Part shown: one piece after another, positions 9,039 through 18,687 of the stretch | How positions within the stretch are numbered: position 1 is the first letter of the stretch | Layout of the letters: each line of letters opens with the position of its first letter | Source of the DNA: RGIG3002 sp964449325 | GTDB lineage: Bacteria > Bacillota > Clostridia > Lachnospirales > Lachnospiraceae | Direction: 5' to 3' | Assembly: GCA_964449325.1 (NCBI GenBank) | Contig: CAYUYJ010000013.1 | Span: 1 to 64,000 of the forward strand | Length of the DNA stretch: 64,000 bases | Notes under the pieces: generated by a model | What the model saw: only the letters and a program-made list of their open reading frames with translations | Database searches by the model: none | Told to the model about the DNA's origin: nothing | Program-made: the position numbers and the translations under genes

Positions 9039-9971
9039 TTATGACTCTAACAAGCTGCCTGTTTCTATATGATATCCAAGTAAAAAGTCCTTTACTGCCA
9101 TTCGTTTCTTGCCCTCTAACTGTACACTCGTTAAGGCAAGCTGTCCGTCTCCGGTATTGACTATAATTTCTGTCTTTGTTACCTCTGCAACCGTTCCCGG
9201 TTCTCCGCAGACTTTTCTGTCCAATACCTCTGCTTCCCATATCTTTAATGTTTTTCCGTTCCGGAAAGTATAAGCACTGGGCCAGGAATTTAAGCCCCGG
9301 ATAAGCCGCTCGATTTCTGCCGCACTCTTCGTCCAGTCAATATGTCCAAGTTCTTTACTCAGTTTTCCTGCATGGGTGCTTAAGGAATCATCCTGCTTTT
9401 CCGGTTTTACCGTACCGGCTTCTATTTGAGATAATACCTCCACAATCATTTTGCCACCTAAGACACTTAATTTTTCATACAGGCTTTCTCCCGTTTCCTT
9501 GGCGGAAAGCTCTATGGATTCTTTTAGCAGTATATCCCCGGTATCCACTCCCACATCCATCTGCTGAATGGTTACGCCGGACTCCTTTTCTCCGTCAATA
9601 ACTGCCCACTGTATAGGCGCAGCACCACGATATTTTGGAAGAAGCGAAGCATGAATATTGATACATCCGTATTTCGGCATATCCAGTATTTCCTTGGACA
9701 GAATCTGTCCGAATGCTGCCACTACAAAAATATCCGCACCAAAATCTCTAAGTGTCTCTACTGCTTCCTCTGTTTTTACCTTCACCGGCTGAAAAACCGG
9801 AAGATTATATTTGACTGCACACTGCTTAACAGGCGGAAACTGCATTTCCTTTCCTCTGCCCTTTGGCTTGTCAGGCTGCGTTACCACACCTACCACTTCA
9901 TGTTCCGACTGTACCAGCGCTTCCAGCGCATTCACCGCAAAATCCGGTGTACCCATAAACAAAACCTTCAT
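9039..9971 (-). CDS. fmt: Methionyl-tRNA formyltransferase
   Basis: A 310-residue enzyme that formylates initiator Met-tRNA from 10-formyl-THF. The N-terminal hydrolase-fold domain has VLFMGTPDFAV and the catalytic segment INIHASLLPKYRGAAPIQW (Asn, His) with GVTIQQMDVGVDTGDIL; a C-terminal OB-like tRNA-binding domain starts near residue 205. It begins four bases after the def stop, the usual def-fmt pairing. Confidence 0.97.
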   Translation of the reverse strand: MKVLFMGTPDFAVNALEALVQSEHEVVGVVTQPDKPKGRGKEMQFPPVKQCAVKYNLPVFQPVKVKTEEAVETLRDFGADIFVVAAFGQILSKEILDMPKYGCINIHASLLPKYRGAAPIQWAVIDGEKESGVTIQQMDVGVDTGDILLKESIELSAKETGESLYEKLSVLGGKMIVEVLSQIEAGTVKPEKQDDSLSTHAGKLSKELGHIDWTKSAAEIERLIRGLNSWPSAYTFRNGKTLKIWEAEVLDRKVCGEPGTVAEVTKTEIIVNTGDGQLALTSVQLEGKKRMAVKDFLLGYHIETGSLLES

Positions 9972-9974
9972 ATA

Positions 9975-10463
9975 CTACTCTTCCTCATCTACTTCTTCCG
10001 TATCCGTTACGTCCAGAAGCTTTCCTTCTACTTTTTCTACATAAAGATGTCCATCCAGATGGTCCAGCTCATGACAGATTGCTCTTGCCAGAAGTTCCGT
10101 ACCCTCCAGCTCGTATTCTTCCATATTTTCATTGAGTGCCACTGCTTTTACATAATTGGGTCTTGTCACAACACCGCTTTTTCCCGGCACGGAAAGACAT
10201 CCTTCCTGTCCGGTCTGTTCCCCATCGGATTCAATGATTCTGGGATTGATTAAGACAAACGGGTCCTCTCCGGTTACATCAATGACCACAATTCTTTTCA
10301 AAATTCCGACCTGAGGTGCTGCCAGACCTACGCCGTTTGCCTCATACATCGTATCTAACATATCCTCGATAAGTTCTTTGATTCTTGGTGTCATTTCCTT
10401 TACTTCTTTACAGGTTTTCGTCAAAACCTCATCACCGATTTCACGAATATTTCTGATTGCCAT
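9975..10463 (-). CDS. def: Peptide deformylase
   Basis: A 162-residue metalloenzyme removing N-formyl groups from new proteins. All three signatures are present: GVGLAAPQVG, EGCLSVPG (metal Cys) and HELDHLDG (metal His pair plus catalytic Glu). I start at MAIRNIREIG because GGAGG lies eight bases upstream; the ATG five codons earlier is part of that ribosome site. An acidic C-terminal tail (DTEEVDEEE) follows the fold. Confidence 0.96.
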   Translation of the reverse strand: MAIRNIREIGDEVLTKTCKEVKEMTPRIKELIEDMLDTMYEANGVGLAAPQVGILKRIVVIDVTGEDPFVLINPRIIESDGEQTGQEGCLSVPGKSGVVTRPNYVKAVALNENMEEYELEGTELLARAICHELDHLDGHLYVEKVEGKLLDVTDTEEVDEEE

Positions 10464-10517
10464 CTCGTTTTCCTCCAACTGTTTTTCTTTTCCTGTATTT
10501 TCTATACTAATTCTATA

Positions 10518-12764
10518 CTAAAAAGTATTTATCGGGTCAAAATCAAACTGTACCGTTTCTGTTTTCAGCTGCTGCCTTTGTATTTCCTCCTCAAGCATAT
10601 CCTTTACCTGTATCAGATATTGGTATTCCCTGCATTTTAAATAAAATACAAAACGATATATATCATTGATTTTGCCGATTCCCGCTTTTGCCGGTCCGAT
10701 TACCGACATCTGCCGGTTCGTTCCCTGTTCCTTTGCTTCTTTTTTCACTTTCTCAGCAAGATAAACGGAAAGCTGTTCCCCCCGTTTTTCTTCCTTTGCC
10801 ATAATCTGTACCGCCACCATATGTGCGGCAGGGGGATAGGAAAGCAAATCCCGATAGGTCATTTCCGCTTCATAAAAGGCTTCATAATCCTGCGAGGCGG
10901 CATGAACCACGCTGTAATGCTCCGGCTGATACGTCTGAATGACTACCTCTCCGGGATTTTCTCCTCGTCCAGCCCGTCCTGCAGCCTGTGTCAGAAGCTG
11001 AAAAGTACGTTCCCCCGCACGATAATCGTTTGCTGACAAAGAAAGGTCTGCTGCCAGAATCCCCACTAATGTCACATTAGGGAAATCATGCCCCTTCACA
11101 ATCATCTGGGTACCGACCAGAATATCCGCCTCCCCATTGGCAAAGGCAGACAAAATCTGCTCATAGCTTTCTTTTTTCCGGGTCGTATCGGCATCCATAC
11201 GAAGCACTCTTGCTTCCGGAAATTCCTTCCGCACCTGCTCTTCCACCTGTTCAGTTCCTGCCTTAAAGCCTAAAATATAAGGAGAACCGCAGGAAGGACA
11301 CTTTTTCACCGCGGACTGTTCATAACCGCAATAATGACAAACCAGTTTTCCTCCCCGATGCTCGGAAAGAGAGACATCACAATGGGGACATTTCATCACC
11401 AGCCCGCAGGAACGGCAGGAAACAAAGCCGGCATAGCCCCTCCGGTTTAAAAACAGCATGGTCTGCTGCTTCTTTTGCAGCCGTTCGTCCAGCAATTCCT
11501 TTAATTTTACACTAAAAACAGAACGGTTTCCACTCTTTAATTCTTCCCGTAAATCCACCGTATAAACCTCGGGAAGCTTTCCGCCCGTAAGCCGTTCCTT
11601 CAGGGTAAACAGTTTGTACTCTCCGCACTTTGCCCGGTAATATGCCTCCATGGACGGAGTTGCCGAGCCTAATACCACGCTTGCCCCATGCATCCTCGCG
11701 ATTTCTATTGCTGTTTCCCTTGCATGGTATTTCGGCATGGTTTCACTTTTATAGCTGCTTTCGTGCTCTTCGTCAATAATAATCAATCCAATTTCAGGGA
11801 AAGGGGTAAACAAGGCCGAGCGGGGCCCGATAATCACATCGATTTCCCTTTTTTTGGCACGTTCAAACTGGTCGTACTTTTCTCCGTTTGAAAGTGTGGA
11901 GTTCATCACCGATACCCGATCTCCAAAGCGCCTGTAAAACCGCATCAGTGTCTGATAAGTAAGGGCAATTTCGGGAATCAGTACAATGGAAGCCTTTTTC
12001 TTCTGTATCATACCTTCTATCAAGCCCATGTACACTTCTGTTTTTCCGCTTCCGGTAATACCATGAAGCAGATAAGTTCCCGGATTTCCCACCGAATAAT
12101 CGGAAAGCACCGTGTCTACAATTTCCTGCTGTTTCTCACTCAATATCTTCCTGTCTTCCTGTGCGTTGGATGCTTTCACCGGATTACGATAAACACTTTG
12201 CCTGCTTACTTCTATTATGCCCTGACTTTCCAGACTTTTCACTGTGGAAGAGGATATATTCAGTTTTCCCGTTACCAGTTCATAGGGCAGTTCTTCTTCC
12301 GTAATCAGTTCCTTTAAAAGCCTCTCCTTCGCCTTTTGATGCTTCCGTACCGCTTCCGCCCAAAACTCGTAAACTTCTTCCTCGCTCACCAATCGCTTTA
12401 TTGTTTTCTTTTCCAGCTTCCGTATCTCTTTTTTTACCGGCAGCACGGTTTTCAGTGCCTGAATCATAGTGGAACCATAGGTGGTTTTCATCCACCATGC
12501 AAGCCGTATGGCATTTGTCTCTGCGCTGACAGTCCCTTCTGCCACACGGCTGATTTCCTTTAATCTTGTCACGTCAAATTCCGCTTTGTCCGTTACTTCA
12601 ATCACATATCCCTTTAAAGGTTTATTGCCCGTTCCGAAGGGCACCTCTACACAGGTTCCGACTTCGATTTTTCCGCGAAGTCTGTCAGGTATTTTATATT
12701 GAAACGGTCGGTCAACCTTTTCATGGGAAATATCCACAATAATATTGGCAAAGTTACCTTCCAA
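10518..12764 (-). CDS. priA: Primosomal helicase PriA
   Basis: A 748-residue 3'-5' DNA helicase that restarts stalled replication forks. An N-terminal DNA-binding domain (about 1-110) precedes the helicase core with LLHGITGSGKTEVY (Walker A), IIIDEEHESSYK (DEEH box) and GSATPSMEAYY. The inserted zinc region shows eight cysteines (CRSCG, CPHCD, CHYCG, CPSCG). Motifs VGTQMIVKGHDFPNV and TQAAGRAGRG follow. Its start overlaps the murE stop by 11 bases. Confidence 0.97.
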   Translation of the reverse strand: MEGNFANIIVDISHEKVDRPFQYKIPDRLRGKIEVGTCVEVPFGTGNKPLKGYVIEVTDKAEFDVTRLKEISRVAEGTVSAETNAIRLAWWMKTTYGSTMIQALKTVLPVKKEIRKLEKKTIKRLVSEEEVYEFWAEAVRKHQKAKERLLKELITEEELPYELVTGKLNISSSTVKSLESQGIIEVSRQSVYRNPVKASNAQEDRKILSEKQQEIVDTVLSDYSVGNPGTYLLHGITGSGKTEVYMGLIEGMIQKKKASIVLIPEIALTYQTLMRFYRRFGDRVSVMNSTLSNGEKYDQFERAKKREIDVIIGPRSALFTPFPEIGLIIIDEEHESSYKSETMPKYHARETAIEIARMHGASVVLGSATPSMEAYYRAKCGEYKLFTLKERLTGGKLPEVYTVDLREELKSGNRSVFSVKLKELLDERLQKKQQTMLFLNRRGYAGFVSCRSCGLVMKCPHCDVSLSEHRGGKLVCHYCGYEQSAVKKCPSCGSPYILGFKAGTEQVEEQVRKEFPEARVLRMDADTTRKKESYEQILSAFANGEADILVGTQMIVKGHDFPNVTLVGILAADLSLSANDYRAGERTFQLLTQAAGRAGRGENPGEVVIQTYQPEHYSVVHAASQDYEAFYEAEMTYRDLLSYPPAAHMVAVQIMAKEEKRGEQLSVYLAEKVKKEAKEQGTNRQMSVIGPAKAGIGKINDIYRFVFYLKCREYQYLIQVKDMLEEEIQRQQLKTETVQFDFDPINTF

Positions 12765-14235
12765 TGTCTGCTCTTCCTCTTTCCTCTAAAATATCCCGGA
12801 TCAAATCTCTCTCATCCATCGGATATTTCACGCCTTTGATTTCCTGATAGTCCTCATGCCCTTTGCCGGCAAGTACAATAATGTCTCCCGGTTCTCCAAT
12901 GTCAATGGCATAGGCAATGGCTTCTTTTCTGTCACAGATTTCCACATATTTTCCATCTGTTTTTCCGATTCCCTCTTTAATATCGTCAATAATTGCCTGC
13001 GGCTCCTCGAATCTCGGATTATCGGACGTAATAATGGTCAAATCCGCCAGCCTTCCGCTGACCTCGCCCATTTCATAACGGCGAAGCTTAGAGCGGTTTC
13101 CCCCACAGCCAAAAAGACAAATCAGCCGATGAGGTTTATATTCCTTCAGGGTGGAAAGCAGACTTTCCAGACTCATGGCATTGTGAGCGTAATCAATCAT
13201 CAGTGTAAAGTCATCGGATACTTTCACCATCTCAATCCGCCCCTTCACTCTGGCTGCTAAAAGCGCTGCTTTCATTCTTTCCTCATCCACGTTAAAATGT
13301 CTGCACACTGCAATTGCCGCCAATGCATTATACACGCTGAAACGTCCCGGTGTTGCCACCTCGACAAAAGAATCCATGAGCCCCTTTACATGGAAGCTGA
13401 CACCGATATGACCGCCTTTTGTTACCAGTTCCAGATTTTCGGCACGCAAATCCGCCTTTTTAGAGAACCCGAAGGTCTCCAGCTTACAGGTATGCCCCTC
13501 CACCACGCTTTCGCAATGAACGTCATCCACATTCACAATCCCTGTTTTGCACTGCTTAAACAGAAGTCCCTTGCACATACGGTATTCTTCAAAGCTTTCA
13601 TGCTCATTAGGGCCGATATGATCCGGCTCTAAATTGGTAAAAATTCCGATGTCAAATACGAAGCCCTGGGTTCTGTGAAGCTTCAGACCCTGAGAAGAAA
13701 CCTCCATGACTACCGCATCCATGCCGGCATCCGCCATCTCTTTAAAATACTTTTGAAGCAAAAAGGACTCCGGTGTTGTATTTTCCGCATGAATATGCTT
13801 CTCGCCGATAATTACCTCAATGGTACCGATTAGTCCTACTTTTAAACCCGCCTGCTCCAGAATCGATTTAATCAGATAAGTCGTGGTGGTCTTTCCTTTT
13901 GTTCCGGTAATACCGATAACCTTCAGTTTTTCCGCCGGATTTCCAAAGTATGCGGCAGAAATAAACGCCATGGCATAACGGGTGTTATCAACTTCAATAA
14001 CCGTCGTGTTTTTCCCTGCTTCTACAGGTTTGGATACTACAAGCGCTACAGCACCCTTTTCTGCCGCTTCCTTAGCAAATTCGTGTCCGTCAAAGTTTGC
14101 TCCTTCAATGCAGATAAAAAGACAGCCCTTTGTAATTTTACGGGAGTCGTATACGACTTCCGTGATTTCTACATCTGTAGTTCCCTGCACACAGGTATAA
14201 GAGAGCTTTTGTAACAGTTCATTTAGTTTTGGCAT
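12754..14235 (-). CDS. murE: UDP-MurNAc-tripeptide synthetase MurE, meso-DAP type
   Basis: A 493-residue Mur ligase adding the third stem-peptide residue. GITGTKGKTTTTYL is the ATP loop; the middle domain has TTPES and MEVSSQGL. In the C-terminal domain SDNPRFEEP contains the DNPR motif that marks meso-diaminopimelate specificity rather than lysine, so the wall is predicted to be A1-gamma type. AAGGAGC lies nine bases before the ATG. It is the first gene of the long minus-strand operon. Confidence 0.95.
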   Translation of the reverse strand: MPKLNELLQKLSYTCVQGTTDVEITEVVYDSRKITKGCLFICIEGANFDGHEFAKEAAEKGAVALVVSKPVEAGKNTTVIEVDNTRYAMAFISAAYFGNPAEKLKVIGITGTKGKTTTTYLIKSILEQAGLKVGLIGTIEVIIGEKHIHAENTTPESFLLQKYFKEMADAGMDAVVMEVSSQGLKLHRTQGFVFDIGIFTNLEPDHIGPNEHESFEEYRMCKGLLFKQCKTGIVNVDDVHCESVVEGHTCKLETFGFSKKADLRAENLELVTKGGHIGVSFHVKGLMDSFVEVATPGRFSVYNALAAIAVCRHFNVDEERMKAALLAARVKGRIEMVKVSDDFTLMIDYAHNAMSLESLLSTLKEYKPHRLICLFGCGGNRSKLRRYEMGEVSGRLADLTIITSDNPRFEEPQAIIDDIKEGIGKTDGKYVEICDRKEAIAYAIDIGEPGDIIVLAGKGHEDYQEIKGVKYPMDERDLIRDILEERGRADIGR

Positions 14236-14307
14236 GCAATTTCGCTCCTTTTCGGTAGTTTAGAGGATTATTTCAAATTCATTATATACATATTATTCCA
14301 TCTAAAT

Positions 14308-14336
14308 AAGATAACATAATAGGGTGTTTTTTTCAA
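14308..14336 (-). promoter_or_regulatory. Candidate sigma-A promoter for the murE-to-rsgA operon
   Basis: Minus strand TTGAAA, 17-base spacer, TATCTT, about 75 bases before the murE ATG. No gene on the minus strand lies between this site and the recJ terminator, so it is the best-placed promoter for the ten-gene operon. The rest of the gap (14236-14594) holds only the repeat and terminator listed next. Confidence 0.55.
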
Positions 14337-14448
14337 TACCGGCAGCCTGCACCACGCCTTAGGAATGCTGAATATTATCGTCCTTTGTCGTGTTTGAAGC
14401 CGATTTTATAAATACTTAATAAACCCGTTTTTTCTTTATAAATTCATT

Positions 14449-14479
14449 ACATTTTGAACACATTTTGAACACATTTTCC
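14449..14479. repeat. Short tandem repeat, 11-bp unit ACATTTTGAAC
   Basis: Two full copies and most of a third (ACATTTTCC) lie head to tail in the murE-recJ gap. It may be replication slippage or a site for a regulator that reads half-sites one helical turn apart. I have no further evidence of function. Confidence 0.6.
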
Positions 14480-14536
14480 ACTTATAGTATTTATTAGATA
14501 GTTGATGAACTCACTATCTCCCCCCTCATAAGAAAT

Positions 14537-14567
14537 GAAAACCCCCGGTTTCCCGCCGGGGGTTTTC
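14537..14567 (-). terminator. Strong hairpin terminator of the recJ operon
   Basis: A perfect 12-bp stem (GAAAACCCCCGG / CCGGGGGTTTTC) with a 7-base loop, 27 bases after the recJ stop. T-rich sequence follows on either strand, so it may work in both directions. Confidence 0.88.
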
Positions 14568-14594
14568 GTTTTCCAAACCTTTTCTTCCGCACGC

Positions 14595-16316
14595 TTATTT
14601 GTAGTTCTGCATTACTATCTGTATGCTCCTTTTCCCCATATATTCATGAAAAGAAGGATAATACGTAATAAAAATACTCTCTCTTTGTCTATAATATGCC
14701 CCAAAGGTCTCCACATCTCCGAAATACATCATTTCATACACCTTTCCGAAGCTGTCCCGTATTTTGTATTTCCCTACATTATGGTTTTTCCCGAGAAGCT
14801 GCTCTGCCAAAACTACGATTCCTTTTTGTGCAAACACAGGCTTACTGTTTCCTACACCAAAAGGCTCCAGTTTTTCCAGTTCCGTCACAAATTCCGTTGT
14901 TACCTGCGATAAGGGAAGCGCAATATCAATATGTACCTTCTCTTCAAAATCCTCCTCGTTCAGTGTACACGCTTCATTTAATGCCTTCCGAAAGGCTTCC
15001 ACATTCTCTTCCCTTAGTGAAAGCCCCGCCGCCATCTTGTGACCACCGAACTTCGTATACAGTTCCTTGCATACACACATCTCTTCATACATATTGTAGC
15101 TTTCGACAGACCGGCCGGAGCCTTTTACCTCTTCTTCCCCTCTGGTCAGTACAAAGGTTGGCTTTCCGTATTTTTCCCGCACCCTTCCGGCAATAATTCC
15201 GGCAAGGCTTTCATGGCACTCCGGCAAAAACAGCACCAATACCCTATCCTGCTTTATGGAAGTGGTCTCCACCTGAGAAATTGCCTGTTCCAATCCTTCT
15301 GCAGTCAAATCTTTTCTGGCATCATTTAACTCTTTTAAATCTACTGCCGCCTGTATTGCCTTATCATAATCCTTTTCCTGAAGAAGTTCCAATGCCCTCA
15401 CTGCCGTATCCAATCTCCCCGTCGCATTCAGACAAGGCCCCAGAATAAAGCCGATATGATAAGGAGAGAGCTTTTTTCCTTCCAGACCGGTTGCCCGAAG
15501 CAGGGCACGAAGCCCTACATTCGTTGTGTTCTCCATAAGCTCTAACCCTTTTTTTACCAAAATCCGGTTCTCATCCTTTAACTCCATCACATCACCTACC
15601 GTTGCAAACGCTGCAAACTGCAACAGCTCCTCCATCAGCTCCTGATGGGCATTTTCCTTACCTGAAGCCCGAAGCAGTGCTTCTACCAGCTTATAGGCAA
15701 CCACTGCCCCGCAAATCCCGTCAAAGGGGTAGGGGCAATCCTCCTGTTTCGGGTCTATCACCGCTGCCGCCGGGGGTAACGTATAAACTTTTTTCCCCTC
15801 CTCTTCCGTAAAGGGCACCTCATGATGGTCGGTCACAATGGTGGTAATCCCCAATGTATTCCCATAGGCAATCTGCCCTGCTGCCGCAATGCCGTTATCG
15901 CAGGTTACAATGGTCTGTACACCCGCATCACAGGCTTCCTCAATCAAGGTCTCGTTCAATCCGTAACCATCCTTGATGCGATGGGGAATTGCAGTGTCCA
16001 CATTTCCGCCGAGAGCCCGGATACCGCTTGATAAAATATAGGCTGCACAAATTCCATCTATATCATAATCACCGATAACCCGTATTTTTTCTTTCGTTTC
16101 CATACGGGGCAGTAAAAGCTCCACCGCCTTTTTCATATCCTTCATAAGAAAAGGGTCATAGAGTGCATGCAAATCTCCGGATAAATATTTTTGTATGTCC
16201 CCTTCTTCTACTATGTCTCTGTTTCGTATCAGCCTTGCCAAAATCGGACTGATACCGAATTTTTTTGCAATCCCTTCAAAATCCGCCCGCTTCGCGGTAA
16301 TAAACCACTGTGCCAT
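14595..16316 (-). CDS. recJ: Single-stranded-DNA exonuclease RecJ
   Basis: A 573-residue DHH-superfamily 5'-3' exonuclease of recombination and mismatch repair. The catalytic metal motifs are VIGDYDIDGICAAY (DxD), TCDNGIAA and IVTDHHEVP (DHH); the DHHA1 domain shows GSGRSVESYNMYE and FGGHKMAAGLSL. A C-terminal OB-like domain (about 460-573) binds single-stranded DNA. It is at the short end of the family (570-800). It is separated from secDF by a hairpin terminator, so it may have separate expression. Confidence 0.95.
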   Translation of the reverse strand: MAQWFITAKRADFEGIAKKFGISPILARLIRNRDIVEEGDIQKYLSGDLHALYDPFLMKDMKKAVELLLPRMETKEKIRVIGDYDIDGICAAYILSSGIRALGGNVDTAIPHRIKDGYGLNETLIEEACDAGVQTIVTCDNGIAAAGQIAYGNTLGITTIVTDHHEVPFTEEEGKKVYTLPPAAAVIDPKQEDCPYPFDGICGAVVAYKLVEALLRASGKENAHQELMEELLQFAAFATVGDVMELKDENRILVKKGLELMENTTNVGLRALLRATGLEGKKLSPYHIGFILGPCLNATGRLDTAVRALELLQEKDYDKAIQAAVDLKELNDARKDLTAEGLEQAISQVETTSIKQDRVLVLFLPECHESLAGIIAGRVREKYGKPTFVLTRGEEEVKGSGRSVESYNMYEEMCVCKELYTKFGGHKMAAGLSLREENVEAFRKALNEACTLNEEDFEEKVHIDIALPLSQVTTEFVTELEKLEPFGVGNSKPVFAQKGIVVLAEQLLGKNHNVGKYKIRDSFGKVYEMMYFGDVETFGAYYRQRESIFITYYPSFHEYMGKRSIQIVMQNYK

Positions 16317-16332
16317 CTTTTCTCCACTTTCT

Positions 16333-16367
16333 AAAAAGAAAGCTGCCGCATTCTTTACGACAGCTTT
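16333..16367 (-). terminator. Intrinsic terminator between secDF and recJ
   Basis: On the minus strand a 10-bp stem (AAAGCTGTCG / CGGCAGCTTT, one G-U) with a 9-base loop is followed by CTTTTT. It lies 22 bases after the secDF stop and just before recJ, so it would limit read-through into recJ. Confidence 0.8.
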
Positions 16368-16389
16368 TCTTCTTTCTTGATTTTCTAAT

Positions 16390-18666
16390 TTATTTTGCTT
16401 CTTTTTTCTTGCCTAACTTCGTGCGGAGCACATACCACAAGGCACCGGTGATGCATACGGAGGAATAAGTACCGCACACAATACCAACCATCAGAGGCAG
16501 TGCAAATTCACGAATGGAGCTTACGCCCATTACAAAGAGCACGGCTACCATAACAAAGGTAGTCAGGGAAGTAAATACGCTTCTTGAAAGTGTCTGTGTA
16601 ATACTTCTGTTTACCACTTCCACCAAATCATCCTTCTTACCCATAAGTGCCATATTTTCACGAATACGGTCAAAAATAACAATCGTTGCATTGACAGAGT
16701 AACCTACAATTGTAAGCATACATGCAATAAAGGTACTTCCTACGGAAATTCTTGCTGCCGCATAGAAGGTCAGCACTACCAGCACATCATGAATCAAAGC
16801 AATAACACTGCTGGCACCGAAACGTACGTCTTTAAAGCGGAACCAGATATAAATCAGCATAAATACTGCCGCAACGATAACTGCAAGCAAAGATTCCATG
16901 CGCATTTCCGAAGAAATGGTTGAACTGATGCTTTCGGTTGTAATGGAAGCTGCATCCACACCGAAGTTTTCCGTCATAACGGTTTCCAGTTCTTCACGCT
17001 CTTCCATATTTAACGCTCTGGTTTTGAAGATAACCTCGTTAGTTCCTTCTACCTTCTGTGTCTGTACGTTTCCGTCTCCGGTAATATCTTCAATCATCGG
17101 AACAACATTGGCATCAATATCGGCAAGTGCCATATCTTCATTAAAGGTAACGTTTGTAGAGGTACCGCCTTTAAATTCCAGACTGAAATTCAACGCATCG
17201 TTTCCGGCAGCTTTCTGTCCTGCCATAATTCCGAAGCCTGCCAAAACAATGACACCGGAAAGAATAAAGAATACCGCTTTTTTAGAAAGGAAATTAACGG
17301 TTTTCCGCTCCTTTGTCACACCGTAGAGCTTCTCACTCTTACATCCTAAATGATAGAACGCATTTAGCAACAGTCTTGTAACTACGAGAGACGTAAACAG
17401 GGAAAGCACAATACCCAGTGCTAATGTATACGCAAAGCCCTTAATTGAACCGGAGCCGATGATAGCAAGAACCGCTGCAGCGATTAACGTGGTAATATTT
17501 CCGTCAATAATGGCAGACAGCGCTTTTTCAAAACCAATTTTCATTGCACTGCTTACGGTTTTGCCGGTTGCCAGTTCTTCACGGATTCTTGCGAAAATAA
17601 TCACGTTTGCATCCACCGCCATACCGATGGAAAGAATGATACCTGCCACACCCGGAAGGGTCAATGTAATATCAAAACCATACAATAAAACAACAATCAA
17701 AGCTACATATAATAACAAAGCAAGCGATGCTGCAAGTCCCGGAAGGAAATAAATTGCTATCATTAAGAGAATCACGATTACAAGGCCAATGGCACCTGCC
17801 TTTAAGCTTGTCTCAATAGCTTCCGAGCCAAGCTGTGCACCAACCACCTTGGAATGCAGCTCTTCCAGTTCCAGCTTCAAACCGCCGATACGAATCGTGG
17901 AAGCAAGCTTCTCTGCCTCCTCAAAGGAACCCATACCGGAAATTTCTGCCGTACCACCGTTAATCACGCTGTTTACCTGCGGTGCACTGACAATCTTACC
18001 ATCATAATAAATAGCAATCGATTCTCCGGCATTGTAAGCAGCCTCCGTTGCCTGCGCAAACTTCACACTTCCTTCGTCCGTCAGTTCCAACTGTACCACA
18101 TAATCCGTTCTCTCCATCTTATCTACTCTGGAGCCTGCCTGTGCTTCTGCCACATCCGTACCGGTCAGCACAATAGAACTGTCTGCTTCAATTTCCTCAA
18201 TCGGTTTATTCAATACATAAACAATTTTCATTTCCCCGGTTGTTTCATCCGTACCGTAGGACTGAACATAATTCTGATTTCCCTCATCGTCAGTCTGTTT
18301 AATAAAGTAAAGGGAACCCGGCTTTCCAAGTTCTTCCAGAATCGCATTGGCATCCGATACACCCGGAATTTCAATATTGATTCTGTCTGTACCTTCCTGA
18401 TAAACCTGTGCTTCCGTACTGTAAGTAAATACACGCTGTTGCAGCTTGTAAATCGTATCCGCCATATCCTTGCTGTCCGGTTCTTCTTCACCGACTACCT
18501 GATATGTAATACTTACACCGCCTGCCAAATCCAGTCCCAAAGAAATACTGGACGCAGAACCCGCTTTTTCTTCACCGAAGCCTGCAATTGCCGTATAGGA
18601 ACAAAGTCCAAGCAAAAGTGCAAAAACAAGCAGAACGATGACGCTTTTTGTTTTCTTGTTTTTCAT
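16390..18666 (-). CDS. secDF: Fused protein-export membrane protein SecDF
   Basis: A 758-residue fusion of SecD (about 1-440) and SecF (about 455-758), the proton-driven partner of SecYEG that completes export. SecD shows LGLDLAGGVSI after the first helix, a large external domain (about 55-270) and five further helices; SecF shows the signature LEFKGGTSTNV and its own six helices. Fused SecDF is common in Firmicutes. It begins 21 bases after the SCIFF maturase stop; the scfA-scfB-secDF linkage is conserved in Clostridia. Confidence 0.95.
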   Translation of the reverse strand: MKNKKTKSVIVLLVFALLLGLCSYTAIAGFGEEKAGSASSISLGLDLAGGVSITYQVVGEEEPDSKDMADTIYKLQQRVFTYSTEAQVYQEGTDRINIEIPGVSDANAILEELGKPGSLYFIKQTDDEGNQNYVQSYGTDETTGEMKIVYVLNKPIEEIEADSSIVLTGTDVAEAQAGSRVDKMERTDYVVQLELTDEGSVKFAQATEAAYNAGESIAIYYDGKIVSAPQVNSVINGGTAEISGMGSFEEAEKLASTIRIGGLKLELEELHSKVVGAQLGSEAIETSLKAGAIGLVIVILLMIAIYFLPGLAASLALLLYVALIVVLLYGFDITLTLPGVAGIILSIGMAVDANVIIFARIREELATGKTVSSAMKIGFEKALSAIIDGNITTLIAAAVLAIIGSGSIKGFAYTLALGIVLSLFTSLVVTRLLLNAFYHLGCKSEKLYGVTKERKTVNFLSKKAVFFILSGVIVLAGFGIMAGQKAAGNDALNFSLEFKGGTSTNVTFNEDMALADIDANVVPMIEDITGDGNVQTQKVEGTNEVIFKTRALNMEEREELETVMTENFGVDAASITTESISSTISSEMRMESLLAVIVAAVFMLIYIWFRFKDVRFGASSVIALIHDVLVVLTFYAAARISVGSTFIACMLTIVGYSVNATIVIFDRIRENMALMGKKDDLVEVVNRSITQTLSRSVFTSLTTFVMVAVLFVMGVSSIREFALPLMVGIVCGTYSSVCITGALWYVLRTKLGKKKEAK

Positions 18667-18687
18667 GATTTTCCTCCAAATTTCGCT